Of a stretch of 64,000 bases of DNA, positions 11,508 through 20,687 are shown one piece after another (positions within the stretch are counted from its first letter, which is position 1; each line of letters begins with the position of its first letter). The notes under the pieces were generated by a model. It had not been told where the DNA came from. It ran no database searches and was given only the letters and a program-made list of their open reading frames with translations. The translations under genes and the position numbers were made by a program. The stretch is from Arsenophonus sp052174455 (GTDB taxonomy: Bacteria; Pseudomonadota; Gammaproteobacteria; Enterobacterales; Enterobacteriaceae). The stretch covers positions 62,001-126,000 of the forward strand of contig JBQMRP010000057.1 in NCBI GenBank assembly GCA_052174455.1. Reading direction: 5' to 3'.

Positions 11508-12222
11508 TCTCCTTCAATAAACAGTAATAAATAATTAAAATTATTTTAAATAAATATTTTATCTTATTTTTATTTATATTTTAATTATGAAATTTTATTA
11601 AAAACTTTTATTTAATTTCATAATTTATTTACTTAATTATTGTTAATTTTATAGTATTTTACTATTTATTTATATTTGTTTAAGTTAAAACTTATAGAAT
11701 AGTTTAATTTTGTATATTACATGTTTAATTATATTTAGATAAATAACAGACTAGATTATTATCTATAATCTATCTAATCAATCTACCAATAAATGAATAA
11801 CAGATAAAATTTATATAAATTCTAATATTAATTAATATTAACCAAGTTTATTTAAATAAAACTATTTATTTATAAATAGTTAATTATATAGTAACTACTA
11901 TTTAAATTTATAAAATCTAAATTTTCATAAATATTCACAATAATATGAACTGAAATATAAAATTGTAATTAGATTACAGGAAAAGTAAATATAACAATAT
12001 TTAATATCTTTTATACTTATTATTATAATATAATAATACTAGAAATACTGAAACTTTCAATTTATAAAAATCTTAATTTATAAAATTATATTAATATAAC
12101 TATATTAAATTATTACTAATAATTATTTTATTAAAAATAAAATAATATTAAATTGATTTAATTATAATTAATAACAATAATTAATTAAATCAATCATTTA
12201 ATTTAAGAAATTTTCTTATATA
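11508..12222. other. Extremely AT-rich spacer
   Basis: About 700 bases made almost wholly of A and T (roughly one base in ten is G or C by eye), with no frame, RNA gene or gene relic recognisable. It lies between two IS256 copies of clearly higher GC. It may be an old gene fully worn down, or a replaced stretch at mutational equilibrium. Confidence 0.6.
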
Positions 12223-12224
12223 AA

Positions 12225-13623
12225 TAAGCATAACTCATTTCTAGTGTATAGAGTTTCGGAAAAGGTAGCGTATCCTGCTAATTGATTCTATGAATGATTT
12301 TAATCAAAAAGAAATGATATACCATAAAAACCTATCTTATATAGATATCTGAAAATAGATATTATCTGTGATTCATTGTATGATACATTCATAATTCTAG
12401 CAGGGAACTGATAGATCCGCTGTTGAGGTTAAAACGAAGCTATGCTGTAAGAGATGATCAATGTCACTTTCTTAATAGAGTGACTATAACGTCGTCCGTA
12501 ACAATTATTTTCCACAGCAAACTATACAGACTGATATTGACAATGTTGAGATTAAAGTGCTTAAGGTCGGGATTATAGCAGCAACGGAATATTCTTCAAC
12601 AGCTTGCTTATACTTCCTTATCTAGGGATGCAAAAATAGTGAATAGTTTTACTATGGGGTGTGGGGTTGGGTATCCGGCAAAATATTTTTACCACTGATT
12701 TTTATAAAGCTTTAGGGTACTTCTTGAAAAAGCACATATTCTCTCTGCCAGTACATAAATAAACTGAAACAGTAATATCTTAAAGAACATTGGCAATGGT
12801 GATACTTTCCTGATTTAAACAATACGCGTTAGTTTATTTCTGGTACGATGACATACACTAGTATGTCAAGCAAGATGATCGCCATGCCTTACTATTTCAT
12901 TTATCGACATCACTGAATGTAGATGTAAGAGAAACTAATTGCAGTAAAATATATTTATTAAGAGTCAGAAGAAAACTTGGCATAACTTTTCAATGGCCTA
13001 CTGGAAACGCAGGACTTAACCATATACACCAGACTTATTACGGAATACTGAATACCACCACTTTTTGGTTTTGAAATAAAATGGAAAGAGATACTCAAAA
13101 ATACACAGCACCAACGTTATTTTGAGTACACAAAATAGCTCATGCGCTACCTTTTACTCGTAAAAGGTAGATAAAACAGCAAATTAAAATTTGAGTTTCA
13201 GGAGATTCGGATAACAGAGAGTCCTGATATCACTAATAAAACCTTTAATGTTTTGTTAGCAAGGTTTTAGTAGTATTCTGCAGAGATGAATAAGGTGAAG
13301 AAAGAGCGAGAACAGCTTCTGGCATTCTATGCTTTTTAATTTATGTTACAGAGCATCAATAAGAACGACAAATCTGATTGAATCAGGTTTTGTAATAGTG
13401 AGGATATGAAATCGATTCTCGAGCACTATAGTTCGAGAAAAGCAACAATTTAATAGTATTGAATCCTCTCCCGTCTGCTCAGAAAAGCTGAATCACTCTT
13501 AAGTGGAGTTGATTTGTCATCCTGTGATGACAAACAACGTTAAATTTAATGATGGAGAACAGATTCACGAATCATTAGAAATGAAATATATTCATTATTA
13601 TACACTAGATTTGCTAATAACTC
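12225..13623 (+). mobile_element. IS256-family element, degenerate copy (plus)
   Basis: The 5' end (ATTTCTAGTGTATAGAGTTTC) and the 3' end (TTTGCTAATAACTC at 13623) match the family. Near 13320-13400 the plus strand reads, through stops, as FYAF..MLQSI..NDKSD, a decayed form of FY.FP..H..IRTTNPIES, followed by the FKDGE..IHE-type C-terminus near 13540-13570. There is no intact transposase. Confidence 0.8.
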
Positions 13624-13675
13624 CATATAAATTATATTTAGTTAAATTATTTTATAATTATTTAGTGTTCTGAAT

Positions 13676-14722
13676 CATTATATAGACCCTAGTCGCACAA
13701 GCGATATTCATAGCAAAGATGGCTACTGTGCATGATATACTTAAGGGTAAATATCATGATTATTAAGCTCCATTGTCAGGAAACTACAACACATAAAATT
13801 AGTGATGCGCTTCCGAACATCAAAGATCGTGTATCTATTTTTGCTAATCGTTATAACATATCTAAACTACTTATACTAAAAGGGAAAGGATAAGACAATA
13901 TTGATTATCAGAATCATATTCCCCTATCTTTTACCAATAACGCTGTCACGGATTCAGGAATCCGTTATCATTTTATTTCAAAAAACTACTTTCTCCATCT
14001 TGCCGGTCGATCTGCTGGCAGGTTGTCCCCCGTACGCAAATTCCTAAAACCAATTACATCTTAATCTAGCTTGAATCGCTGTTTTCGTAAACCAGAAGTA
14101 AGGAATTTATGTAAAATAAGGAAGAAAATTCCATAATCCGTAAGCATAAAGCATTTAAAAGTTATGCGCCTGCTTAGCTATATGTAGCTGTAAATATTTT
14201 CCATAAATAGCAAATAAATATCATGACATATACCTTTTCTTAGCTATATATCCCATAACTCGATAAGTTTTATCCGGCTTTATAAGCCAAAGACCACAGT
14301 TAATCACTGATGCTTTTTACCTAATTTTAACCAATAATCCCCTAGATCTTCTTCATGTAGTACTTATAGACAATGGCAGTAATTTCATACCACCATTTTA
14401 CTCTTCGAAAATACTTATCTATCGGAAAATAAGAATTTGACCATTTCTGTATAGATCTTCGTATAGAATACCGATTTAACCCTGACTCTGCAGTCTATTC
14501 ATCCTAAAACAAATAGCACATGATTAAACAATGTAATGAGCGCATGATAAAAAATGAGCTACAAAGCATTCATTTTAATTCTTATCAAGAGCTTGAGATC
14601 ACTCTGCATCGATATATTTAGTTTTATACTTATAGATTATTCAATCAGTATTGACTAGCAAAACTTCATTACAATCTATAAAGATTGGTTAAAAGTTAAA
14701 CCTAAATTATTCAAAAAAACCA
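13676..14722 (+). mobile_element. IS481-family element, degenerate (best readable copy)
   Basis: It starts TGTTCTGAATCATTATATAG. The frame from about 13758 reads MIIKLHCQETTTHKI.DAL and FANRYNIS, the N-terminal helix-turn-helix of IS481 transposases. Further on are pieces like NGSNF, EFDHFCIDLRIEYR and F.SYQELEITLHRYI, which mirror DNG.EF, EFDQLC..LGIEHRL and F.S.EDLE.TL.RYV of the DDE integrase core, separated by stops. The right end runs to within a few bases of the ydiK stop codon at 14725, so the insertion may have replaced the end of that gene. Confidence 0.8.
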
Positions 14723-14724
14723 TA

Positions 14725-15813
14725 CTATCTTTCAGGAGAAGTGACAGGTAATTTAGCTGGTTTCGAAACTTCATTCATCCAGGTAGTTAGTAACTTATGT
14801 GAGACAGCTAAAACGACTGGACCAATAAAAAGACCAATTATGCCAAATGATAAAATTCCACCAATTACACCAATAAAAATAAGTATCATTGATAAATTTG
14901 TTCCCCTTTTTATTAAAAATGGCCGTAATACGCCATCCATTGTTGCTACAATTATGCTCCATATAATTATTATAATAGCGCAACTGGTATTGCCTAACCA
15001 GAATAACCATATTATGGAGGGCAGCATAATCAATAATGGACCAAGTTGAGCAACACAACATACAAAAACGAGAATTGTTAATATTTCAGAATAAGGAATA
15101 TCCGCTAAAGCTAAACCAATACCACTGGTAATTGCTTGTATTAATGCAGTTACAACTACACCTAATGCAACAGCGCGAATTGATTGACCAGCAAGTAGAA
15201 TAGCAATATCACCCTGCGTACCTGCTAGTCGAATAGCAAAATGTCGAATACTTAATATAACACTTTCTCCCTTTAGATAAAGTAATGCACTAAATAGTAA
15301 CATTACGATAAGATGAAACATAAAACGCCCAGCATTAATAGCTTGTGCTAAAAACCAACTAGTTGCTTCTCCAACATACGGTTGTAGTTTAGAAATTAAT
15401 GTATTACCACCATTAGATACCAATGTATGCCAACTATAAAAAAGTTTATTACCTATAAATGGTATATTTTTTAACCATAACAGTTCGGGTAATCTAATTT
15501 CAGACGGCGATTTTGCCCATTCAATTAATGGGCCACTATTTTCTATAATACTACTAATTAGCATTGCAAAAGGAATAACAAATAGTAAGATTACTAATAG
15601 TGTTATCGCTATACTTGCTAGCCATTTTTTATACCACAGTTTGCTTTCAATTTTTTTGAATAATGGCCAGGTTGCAATAACTAGCATGCCCGCCCAGAGA
15701 AAACCAAGTATGAACGGTTTCAATACCAAAAAAGATACTGTTATCATCAATAAAATAGCAATTATGCTTAAAATTAATTTTGGTAAATCATTAGGGGATT
15801 GCGATTTTTCCAT
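14725..15813 (-). CDS. ydiK: YdiK, AI-2E/PerM-family membrane transporter
   Basis: This inner-membrane protein of the AI-2E exporter/PerM superfamily has 362 residues (E. coli YdiK about 370). It shows roughly eight hydrophobic segments: two near the N-terminus (about 15-35), one at 60-85, a soluble middle (about 90-150), then a cluster from about 160 to 345. Conserved blocks include KPFILGFLWAGMLVIATWP, LLFSALLY, IRAVALGVVVTALIQ and GIIGLFIGPVVLAVS. The substrate is unknown; export of small molecules is a family-level guess. The place, just before the suf operon, matches the enterobacterial order, but the genes that normally lie between are gone. The C-terminal tail is shorter than usual and an IS481 remnant abuts the stop codon. 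Confidence 0.92.
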   Translation of the reverse strand: MEKSQSPNDLPKLILSIIAILLMITVSFLVLKPFILGFLWAGMLVIATWPLFKKIESKLWYKKWLASIAITLLVILLFVIPFAMLISSIIENSGPLIEWAKSPSEIRLPELLWLKNIPFIGNKLFYSWHTLVSNGGNTLISKLQPYVGEATSWFLAQAINAGRFMFHLIVMLLFSALLYLKGESVILSIRHFAIRLAGTQGDIAILLAGQSIRAVALGVVVTALIQAITSGIGLALADIPYSEILTILVFVCCVAQLGPLLIMLPSIIWLFWLGNTSCAIIIIIWSIIVATMDGVLRPFLIKRGTNLSMILIFIGVIGGILSFGIIGLFIGPVVLAVSHKLLTTWMNEVSKPAKLPVTSPER

Positions 15814-16160
15814 AAATTAGCCTAATTATAAAAAATTAAGAATGGGATATTATCAATGATCTATTACATGATTAATGATATTATAACTAATAAAAGTAGG
15901 GTGATAATGAAATCATGTTGTTTATAAAATATTAATTACCAAGTTTTATCTGGTATGATCTCTTGTAAAGAGATAGTACATAAAATGCAAAGTGAACACT
16001 AATTAAAAAAGTTACTAGTATCATGATCACGCCATATAGGACACGCTTATCAAATAAATTAGCAAATAAAAAGGTATTTAACTATATTAAAAGACTAAAG
16101 TTTTAATGGTGATTTAACAACAAGTTAAACTGAATTTTTATCAATGGAAATAGATAATAG
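15814..16160. other. AT-rich spacer after loss of the ydiHIJ/rprA region
   Basis: In relatives several genes and the small RNA RprA lie between ydiK and sufA. Here I recognise none of them; the sequence is AT-rich with no long frame. Confidence 0.45.
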
Positions 16161-16162
16161 TA

Positions 16163-16262
16163 GAGTTATGCTAATTTCTCTTAACTATATCTCTCAATAG
16201 CTATCATGTTATAAACAAGGCTTGTGCGTCCAAGATCTATATAATGATCCTGGATCAAATAG
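16163..16262. mobile_element. Tiny chimeric remnant: IS256 left end joined to IS481 left end
   Basis: GAGTTATGCTAATTTCT at 16164 is an IS256 plus-strand left end. About 30 bases later, ATCTATATAATGATCCTGG is the left end of IS481 in minus orientation. Only these tips survive. Confidence 0.5.
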
Positions 16263-16711
16263 CTAACCTATTAAACCAGTATCTTCAAAAAAGTACGTAG
16301 CGTATGTAATATTATCTATCTTAGTCATTTATAAAAATTTTATTAATAAAAGTCTTTGATGAATAATTAAGACTAAGTTGTATTTTCCGATTAATAATAA
16401 TTATAACTTTATTATTACTAATTAAAGATAAAAAAAGATAATAAGTTGATCGTTTATCTATATTTTGTTTGTCAAGTTTTAAATATTATTGAATTTATAA
16501 ATTAATTTTATTAATTAATAATTTGATATAATTAATAAATTAACTTATCTGAACTAATAATAAAATAAATACCACTTTTTTTCTGAAAAACACTCTAATA
16601 AAAATATCTACTTAAATAAGTGGTTAAAGTGAAAGATATTATCTTAATATGTGTAATATTAGCAAAAAAATCTAGTTACATTGATAGTGTATTTAGTAAA
16701 AAATTAGTTTA
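16263..16711. promoter_or_regulatory. suf operon upstream region
   Basis: About 450 AT-rich bases before sufA must contain the operon promoter, since the preceding gene is divergent. In E. coli this region carries Fur, IscR, OxyR and IHF sites; I cannot pick out any of them here. Several TATAAT-like hexamers exist (for example near 16527), but in such AT-rich DNA they are not evidence. Confidence 0.35.
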
Positions 16712-16723
16712 ATGAGGTCACTA

Positions 16724-17092
16724 ATGACAGAACACGTCGATACTTCTTCTTTAAATAAAACAATTTGGCAAGGCCTTACCATGACCGATAAGGCGGCTAC
16801 TCAAATTAGTAAATTAATGAAAAAAAATCCTGATAGTCAGGGACTATCTCTTAAGATTAAACAATCAGGTTGTGCGAGATTTAGTTATGTTATTACATTG
16901 ATAGATAATCCAACCCAAGAATATTTGCTGTTTGAACACAATGGCGCTAAGCTTTTTGTTCCTCTAAAAGCAATGCCACTTATTGATGGCATTGAAGTTG
17001 ATTATGTTCATGAGGGACTTAATCAAGTATTCAAATTTAATAATCCTAAGGCTCACCACGCTTGTGGTTGTGGTGAAAGCTTTGATATTTAA
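16724..17092 (+). CDS. sufA: SufA, A-type Fe-S cluster carrier
   Basis: SufA receives Fe-S clusters from the SufBCD scaffold and passes them to apoproteins. The 122-residue product carries the three cysteines of A-type carriers: Cys50 in SGCARF and Cys114/Cys116 in CGCGES near the C-terminus. The stretch FEHNGAKLFVPLKAMP is typical SufA/IscA. An ATG at 16712 is also in frame, but the ATG at 16724 has TGAGG six bases upstream and starts MTEHVDTSS, so I use it. It is the first gene of sufABCDSE and sufB follows after 12 bases. Relatives have SGCAGF(G/S)Y where this protein has SGCARFSY, so one glycine is replaced by arginine next to the first cluster cysteine. Confidence 0.94.
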   Translation: MTEHVDTSSLNKTIWQGLTMTDKAATQISKLMKKNPDSQGLSLKIKQSGCARFSYVITLIDNPTQEYLLFEHNGAKLFVPLKAMPLIDGIEVDYVHEGLNQVFKFNNPKAHHACGCGESFDI

Positions 17093-17104
17093 GTGAATTA
17101 AACT

Positions 17105-18601
17105 ATGTTACAGTATAATATAGAAATTGGTCATGATGTTCAGCAATGGTTAGAGAAACGTCGTTATAAAGAGGGTTTTTTTACTCAGGTTGCAACGGAT
17201 GAATTACCTAAAGGTCTTAATGAAGAGATCATTAAAGCCATTTCAACAAAACGTAATGAACCTGATTGGATGTTGCAATTTCGCTTAGAAGCTTATCAAC
17301 ATTGGTTGAGTATGGAAGAACCTCACTGGCTTAAAGGCTATTACCCTAATTTAAACTATCAGGAATATAGTTATTATTCGGCACCATCCTGCAATAGTTT
17401 CGATAATAATCGCCACATTAAATCCAATTCAAAAACAGAGGTGGGAAATAATAATAATAATTATCTGACTACAGAAGTTGAAGAAACGTTTAATAAACTT
17501 GGCGTACCAGTACGTGATGAAAAATTAGTTGCGGTAGACGCTATTTTTGATTCTGTTTCTGTTTCAACAACTTATCGTGTTGAATTAGCAAAACTGAGTA
17601 TTATTTTTTGCTCTTTCAGTGAAGCAATCCAACAATACCCTGAATTAGTAAAAAAATATATTGGTACAGTCGTTTCTAATCAGGATAACTTTTTTGCTGC
17701 ATTGAATTCTGCTGTCGCTTCCGATGGAACATTTGTTTATATACCAAAGGGAGTTCGTTGCCCGATGGAATTATCAACCTATTTTCGTATTAATGCAGCG
17801 AAGACCGGTCAGTTTGAGCGCACTATCTTGATTGCTGATGAAGGCAGTTATGTTAGTTATATTGAAGGATGTTCTGCTCCAGTGCGTGATAGTTATCAAC
17901 TACATGCTGCTGTAGTTGAAGTTATTATTCATAAAGATGCTGAAGTAAAATACTCTACTGTACAAAATTGGTTTTCAGGTTATGAAAATGAACCTGCTGG
18001 TATTTTAAACTTTGTTACCAAACGTGCTTTATGTGAGGGTGAGAATGCCAAAATGTCCTGGGCCCAGTCTGAAACAGGATCGGCTATTACTTGGAAATAT
18101 CCCAGCGTTATTCTGCAAGGAGATAATTCAGTTGGGGAATTTTTTTCAGTAGCATTAACCAATGGTAACCAACAAGCTGATACCGGTACAAAAATGATCC
18201 ATATTGGTAAAAATACGCATTCCACCATCATTTCTAAAGGGATTTCAGCAGGTCGCAGTCAAAATAGTTACCGCGGTTTAGTAAAGATTTTACCAACTGC
18301 CGAAAATGCCAGAAATTATACCCAATGTGATTCTATGTTAATTGGCACTAAATGTGGCGCGCATACCTTTCCTTCTATTAAGATAAAAAATAGTAGTGCA
18401 CAGTTAGAACATGAAGCCACAACATCTCGTATTAGTGAAGATCAACTTTTTTATTGCTTACAACGTGGCATTAGTGAGGAAAACGCCATTTCTATGATCG
18501 TAAATGGTTTCTGTAAAGATGTCTTTTCTGAATTACCATTAGAATTTGTTGTTGAAGCGCAAAAATTGTTATCAATTAGCTTGGAACATAGTGTGGGTTA
18601 A
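17105..18601 (+). CDS. sufB: SufB, Fe-S assembly scaffold subunit
   Basis: SufB is the main scaffold of the SufBC2D complex, on which the cluster is built with sulfur delivered by SufSE. At 498 residues it matches E. coli SufB (495) along its whole length. The beta-helix core is intact, including FDSVSVSTTYR, FFAALNSAVASDGTF, YVSYIEGCSAPV, the QADTGTKMIHIGKNT block and CDSMLIG.KCGAHTFP around residues 405-420, where the catalytically important cysteine lies. The N-terminal cysteine cluster found in E. coli (CGNCDDTC) is reduced to one cysteine in SAPSCNSF, so it is unlikely to bind a cluster. The stop overlaps the first base of an ATG (TAATG), which suggests translational coupling with sufC. 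Confidence 0.97.
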   Translation: MLQYNIEIGHDVQQWLEKRRYKEGFFTQVATDELPKGLNEEIIKAISTKRNEPDWMLQFRLEAYQHWLSMEEPHWLKGYYPNLNYQEYSYYSAPSCNSFDNNRHIKSNSKTEVGNNNNNYLTTEVEETFNKLGVPVRDEKLVAVDAIFDSVSVSTTYRVELAKLSIIFCSFSEAIQQYPELVKKYIGTVVSNQDNFFAALNSAVASDGTFVYIPKGVRCPMELSTYFRINAAKTGQFERTILIADEGSYVSYIEGCSAPVRDSYQLHAAVVEVIIHKDAEVKYSTVQNWFSGYENEPAGILNFVTKRALCEGENAKMSWAQSETGSAITWKYPSVILQGDNSVGEFFSVALTNGNQQADTGTKMIHIGKNTHSTIISKGISAGRSQNSYRGLVKILPTAENARNYTQCDSMLIGTKCGAHTFPSIKIKNSSAQLEHEATTSRISEDQLFYCLQRGISEENAISMIVNGFCKDVFSELPLEFVVEAQKLLSISLEHSVG

Positions 18602-18645
18602 TGGTTTTTATTAAAAGAATATTCAGTTACTCAAAGGCTAATGAA

Positions 18646-19389
18646 ATGTTAAGTGTTAAAAAATTAAATGTCAGTATTGAAGGTAATAAAATTCTTAACG
18701 GATTAAACCTAGAAGTAAAAGCAGGTGAAGTGCATGCAATCATGGGGCCTAATGGATCAGGCAAAAGTACCTTATCAGCAACGCTAGCAGGACGTGAAGA
18801 ATATCAAATAGAACAAGGTGAAATTTTATTCAAAAATAAAAACTTGCTTAAGTTATCACCAGAAGAACGTGCAGGTGAAGGTATATTTTTAGCCTTTCAG
18901 TATCCAGTAGAAATTCCTGGTGTCAGTAATCAATTTTTCTTACAAACTTCTGTTAATGCCGTTAGAGAGTATCGTAAGCAGTCACCATTAGATAGATTTG
19001 ATTTTCAGGATTTTATTAAAGATAAAATTGAACTACTTGATATGCCGAAAGATTTACTTACTCGATCAGTCAATGTCGGTTTTTCTGGTGGAGAAAAAAA
19101 ACGCAATGATATTTTGCAGATGGCGGCGTTAGAACCTGAATTATGTATTTTAGATGAAACGGATTCAGGTCTTGATATTGATGCCTTGAAAATAGTAGCA
19201 AATGGCGTGAACTCACTACGTAGCGCCAAAAGAGCTTTTATCATAGTCACTCACTATCAGCGAATTTTGGATTATGTACAGCCTGATTTTATTCATGTTC
19301 TCCATCAAGGAAAAATTATTCAATCTGGTGATTTTACATTAGCTAAAAAACTAGAGGTACAAGGCTATGGCTGGATTATTGCCCAATAA
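18646..19389 (+). CDS. sufC: SufC, ATPase of the SufBCD complex
   Basis: SufC is the ABC-type ATPase that drives shape changes of SufB and SufD during cluster assembly. From the ATG at 18646 the product has 247 residues, like E. coli (248), beginning MLSVKKLNVS. Walker A is GPNGSGKST at 34-42, the ABC signature SGGEKKRND lies near 152, Walker B is CILDE near 170 and the switch histidine is in VTHYQRIL near 203. An upstream in-frame ATG at 18601 would add 15 residues (MVFIKRIFSYSKANE) unlike the family. The inner ATG has AAAGG ahead of it and is preferred. The 3' end overlaps sufD by 23 bases, so the operon is tightly packed. Confidence 0.95.
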   Translation: MLSVKKLNVSIEGNKILNGLNLEVKAGEVHAIMGPNGSGKSTLSATLAGREEYQIEQGEILFKNKNLLKLSPEERAGEGIFLAFQYPVEIPGVSNQFFLQTSVNAVREYRKQSPLDRFDFQDFIKDKIELLDMPKDLLTRSVNVGFSGGEKKRNDILQMAALEPELCILDETDSGLDIDALKIVANGVNSLRSAKRAFIIVTHYQRILDYVQPDFIHVLHQGKIIQSGDFTLAKKLEVQGYGWIIAQ

Positions 19390-20686
19390 TGAAAGAGCAG
19401 AAAAAAAGCATCAAGTTACAAAATTAAATCAACAAGCGCTAAAAAGTTTTGCGACACTCTTTTATTCCAGCAAAAGAGCAAAAGAAAAACAAGCTCAGGC
19501 CTATTGGCAACAGGCAGAGAAAATTGGCTTTCCACTATTTCGTCATGAAGAATGCTATTCTATACCGTTGGTAAGAGCACTTAACGCTCAATACCAATTA
19601 AATAGTAATAAAGTTAACTCAATTACTACTAAGCAATTAAAACAATTAGCAATATCCCTTGATGGTTGGCAGATTGTTTTGTTTAATGGATATCTTATTC
19701 CTGCGCTAAGTAGCGATAACTTTGGCCTTTATCAAATTCAAATGATGAATACACTGAAACAGCTTACAACGCCTATTCTGAATGATGAAATATTCCTATA
19801 TTTAACTGAGAGTTTAGCTGCTCAACCCCTATTAATTAAATTAGCCGCTAATCAACAGGTAGAAAAGCCACTTTATATATTAAATATTACCTCTGGTTCA
19901 AATCACCGCGATTATATTAATACCAGTCACTATCGCTATCATTTAGATATTGGTACTAATTGCAAATCGCAAGTTATTGAACATTTTATTTCTGTTGATG
20001 ATAAGTCGCACTTAACCGGTAGTCGATTGACTGCTAATATTGGTGATAATAGTTATTTTAGTCATATCAAACTTAGCTTTGAAAATAACCAAAGTAACCA
20101 TTTTGCCCATAATGACATCTTATCAGGACGAAACTGTCAAATAAATAGTATCGGTATTTTTACCGGATCAGCATTAATTCGCCATCATACTAGTGTGAAG
20201 TTAAATGGAGCAGGTAGCAGATTATCACTGAATAGCTTTTTGTTACCACAAAATAAAGAAACTGTCGATATCAGAACTTATCTTGAACATAATCAACCAT
20301 GTTGTAAAAGTCGCCAATTACATAAAACAATTGCATTGGATGAAAGTAAAGCTATTTTTAATGGTATGATTAAAGTTGCACCAACAGCACTTAAAACTGA
20401 TGGTCAAATGATAAATAACAATTTGTTATTAGCTAAACAAGCCGAAATTAACACCAAACCACAGTTAGAAATTTATGCTGATGATGTTAAATGTAGTCAT
20501 GGCACGACAGTAGGTCGTATTGATGATGAACAATTATTTTATCTACGTTCACGAGGTATTCATCTCAATAATGCAAAACATATGATTATAGTTACCTTTG
20601 CAGCTGAAGTTATCGAAACTATTGATAGTAAAGCTGTAAGTAATAAGGTAATGGAGATTATTCAGAAGCGCTTAGCAGGGATTTAA
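19367..20686 (+). CDS. sufD: SufD, Fe-S assembly complex subunit
   Basis: SufD is the SufB paralogue that completes SufBC2D and is needed for iron entry. The 439-residue product has the usual divergent helical N-terminus (about 1-150) and a conserved beta-helix domain. Typical blocks are HFAHNDIL, LRHHTS-like IRHHTS, QLHKTIALDESKA.FNG, DGQMINNNLLL and the near-C-terminal YADDVKCSHGTTVGRID. His at about 377 in this block corresponds to the functionally important histidine of E. coli SufD. The start MAGLLPN matches E. coli MAGLPN and lies within the end of sufC, so translation is probably coupled. It is longer than E. coli SufD (423) mainly in the N-terminal half. Confidence 0.96.
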   Translation: MAGLLPNNERAEKKHQVTKLNQQALKSFATLFYSSKRAKEKQAQAYWQQAEKIGFPLFRHEECYSIPLVRALNAQYQLNSNKVNSITTKQLKQLAISLDGWQIVLFNGYLIPALSSDNFGLYQIQMMNTLKQLTTPILNDEIFLYLTESLAAQPLLIKLAANQQVEKPLYILNITSGSNHRDYINTSHYRYHLDIGTNCKSQVIEHFISVDDKSHLTGSRLTANIGDNSYFSHIKLSFENNQSNHFAHNDILSGRNCQINSIGIFTGSALIRHHTSVKLNGAGSRLSLNSFLLPQNKETVDIRTYLEHNQPCCKSRQLHKTIALDESKAIFNGMIKVAPTALKTDGQMINNNLLLAKQAEINTKPQLEIYADDVKCSHGTTVGRIDDEQLFYLRSRGIHLNNAKHMIIVTFAAEVIETIDSKAVSNKVMEIIQKRLAGI

Positions 20687-20687
20687 T

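Noticed and set aside
14741..15061. Two open frames overlapping the 3' end of ydiK (one antisense, one shifted)
   Set aside because: They are shadows of ydiK, which matches a known family over its whole length.
15814..16700. RprA small RNA gene upstream of sufA
   Set aside because: It is expected from E. coli gene order, but I see no sequence like its stem-loops; the region is AT-rich and partly IS tips.
17980..19250. Antisense open frames within sufB and sufC
   Set aside because: The sense genes are complete and conserved; the antisense frames have no start signal or protein-like features.
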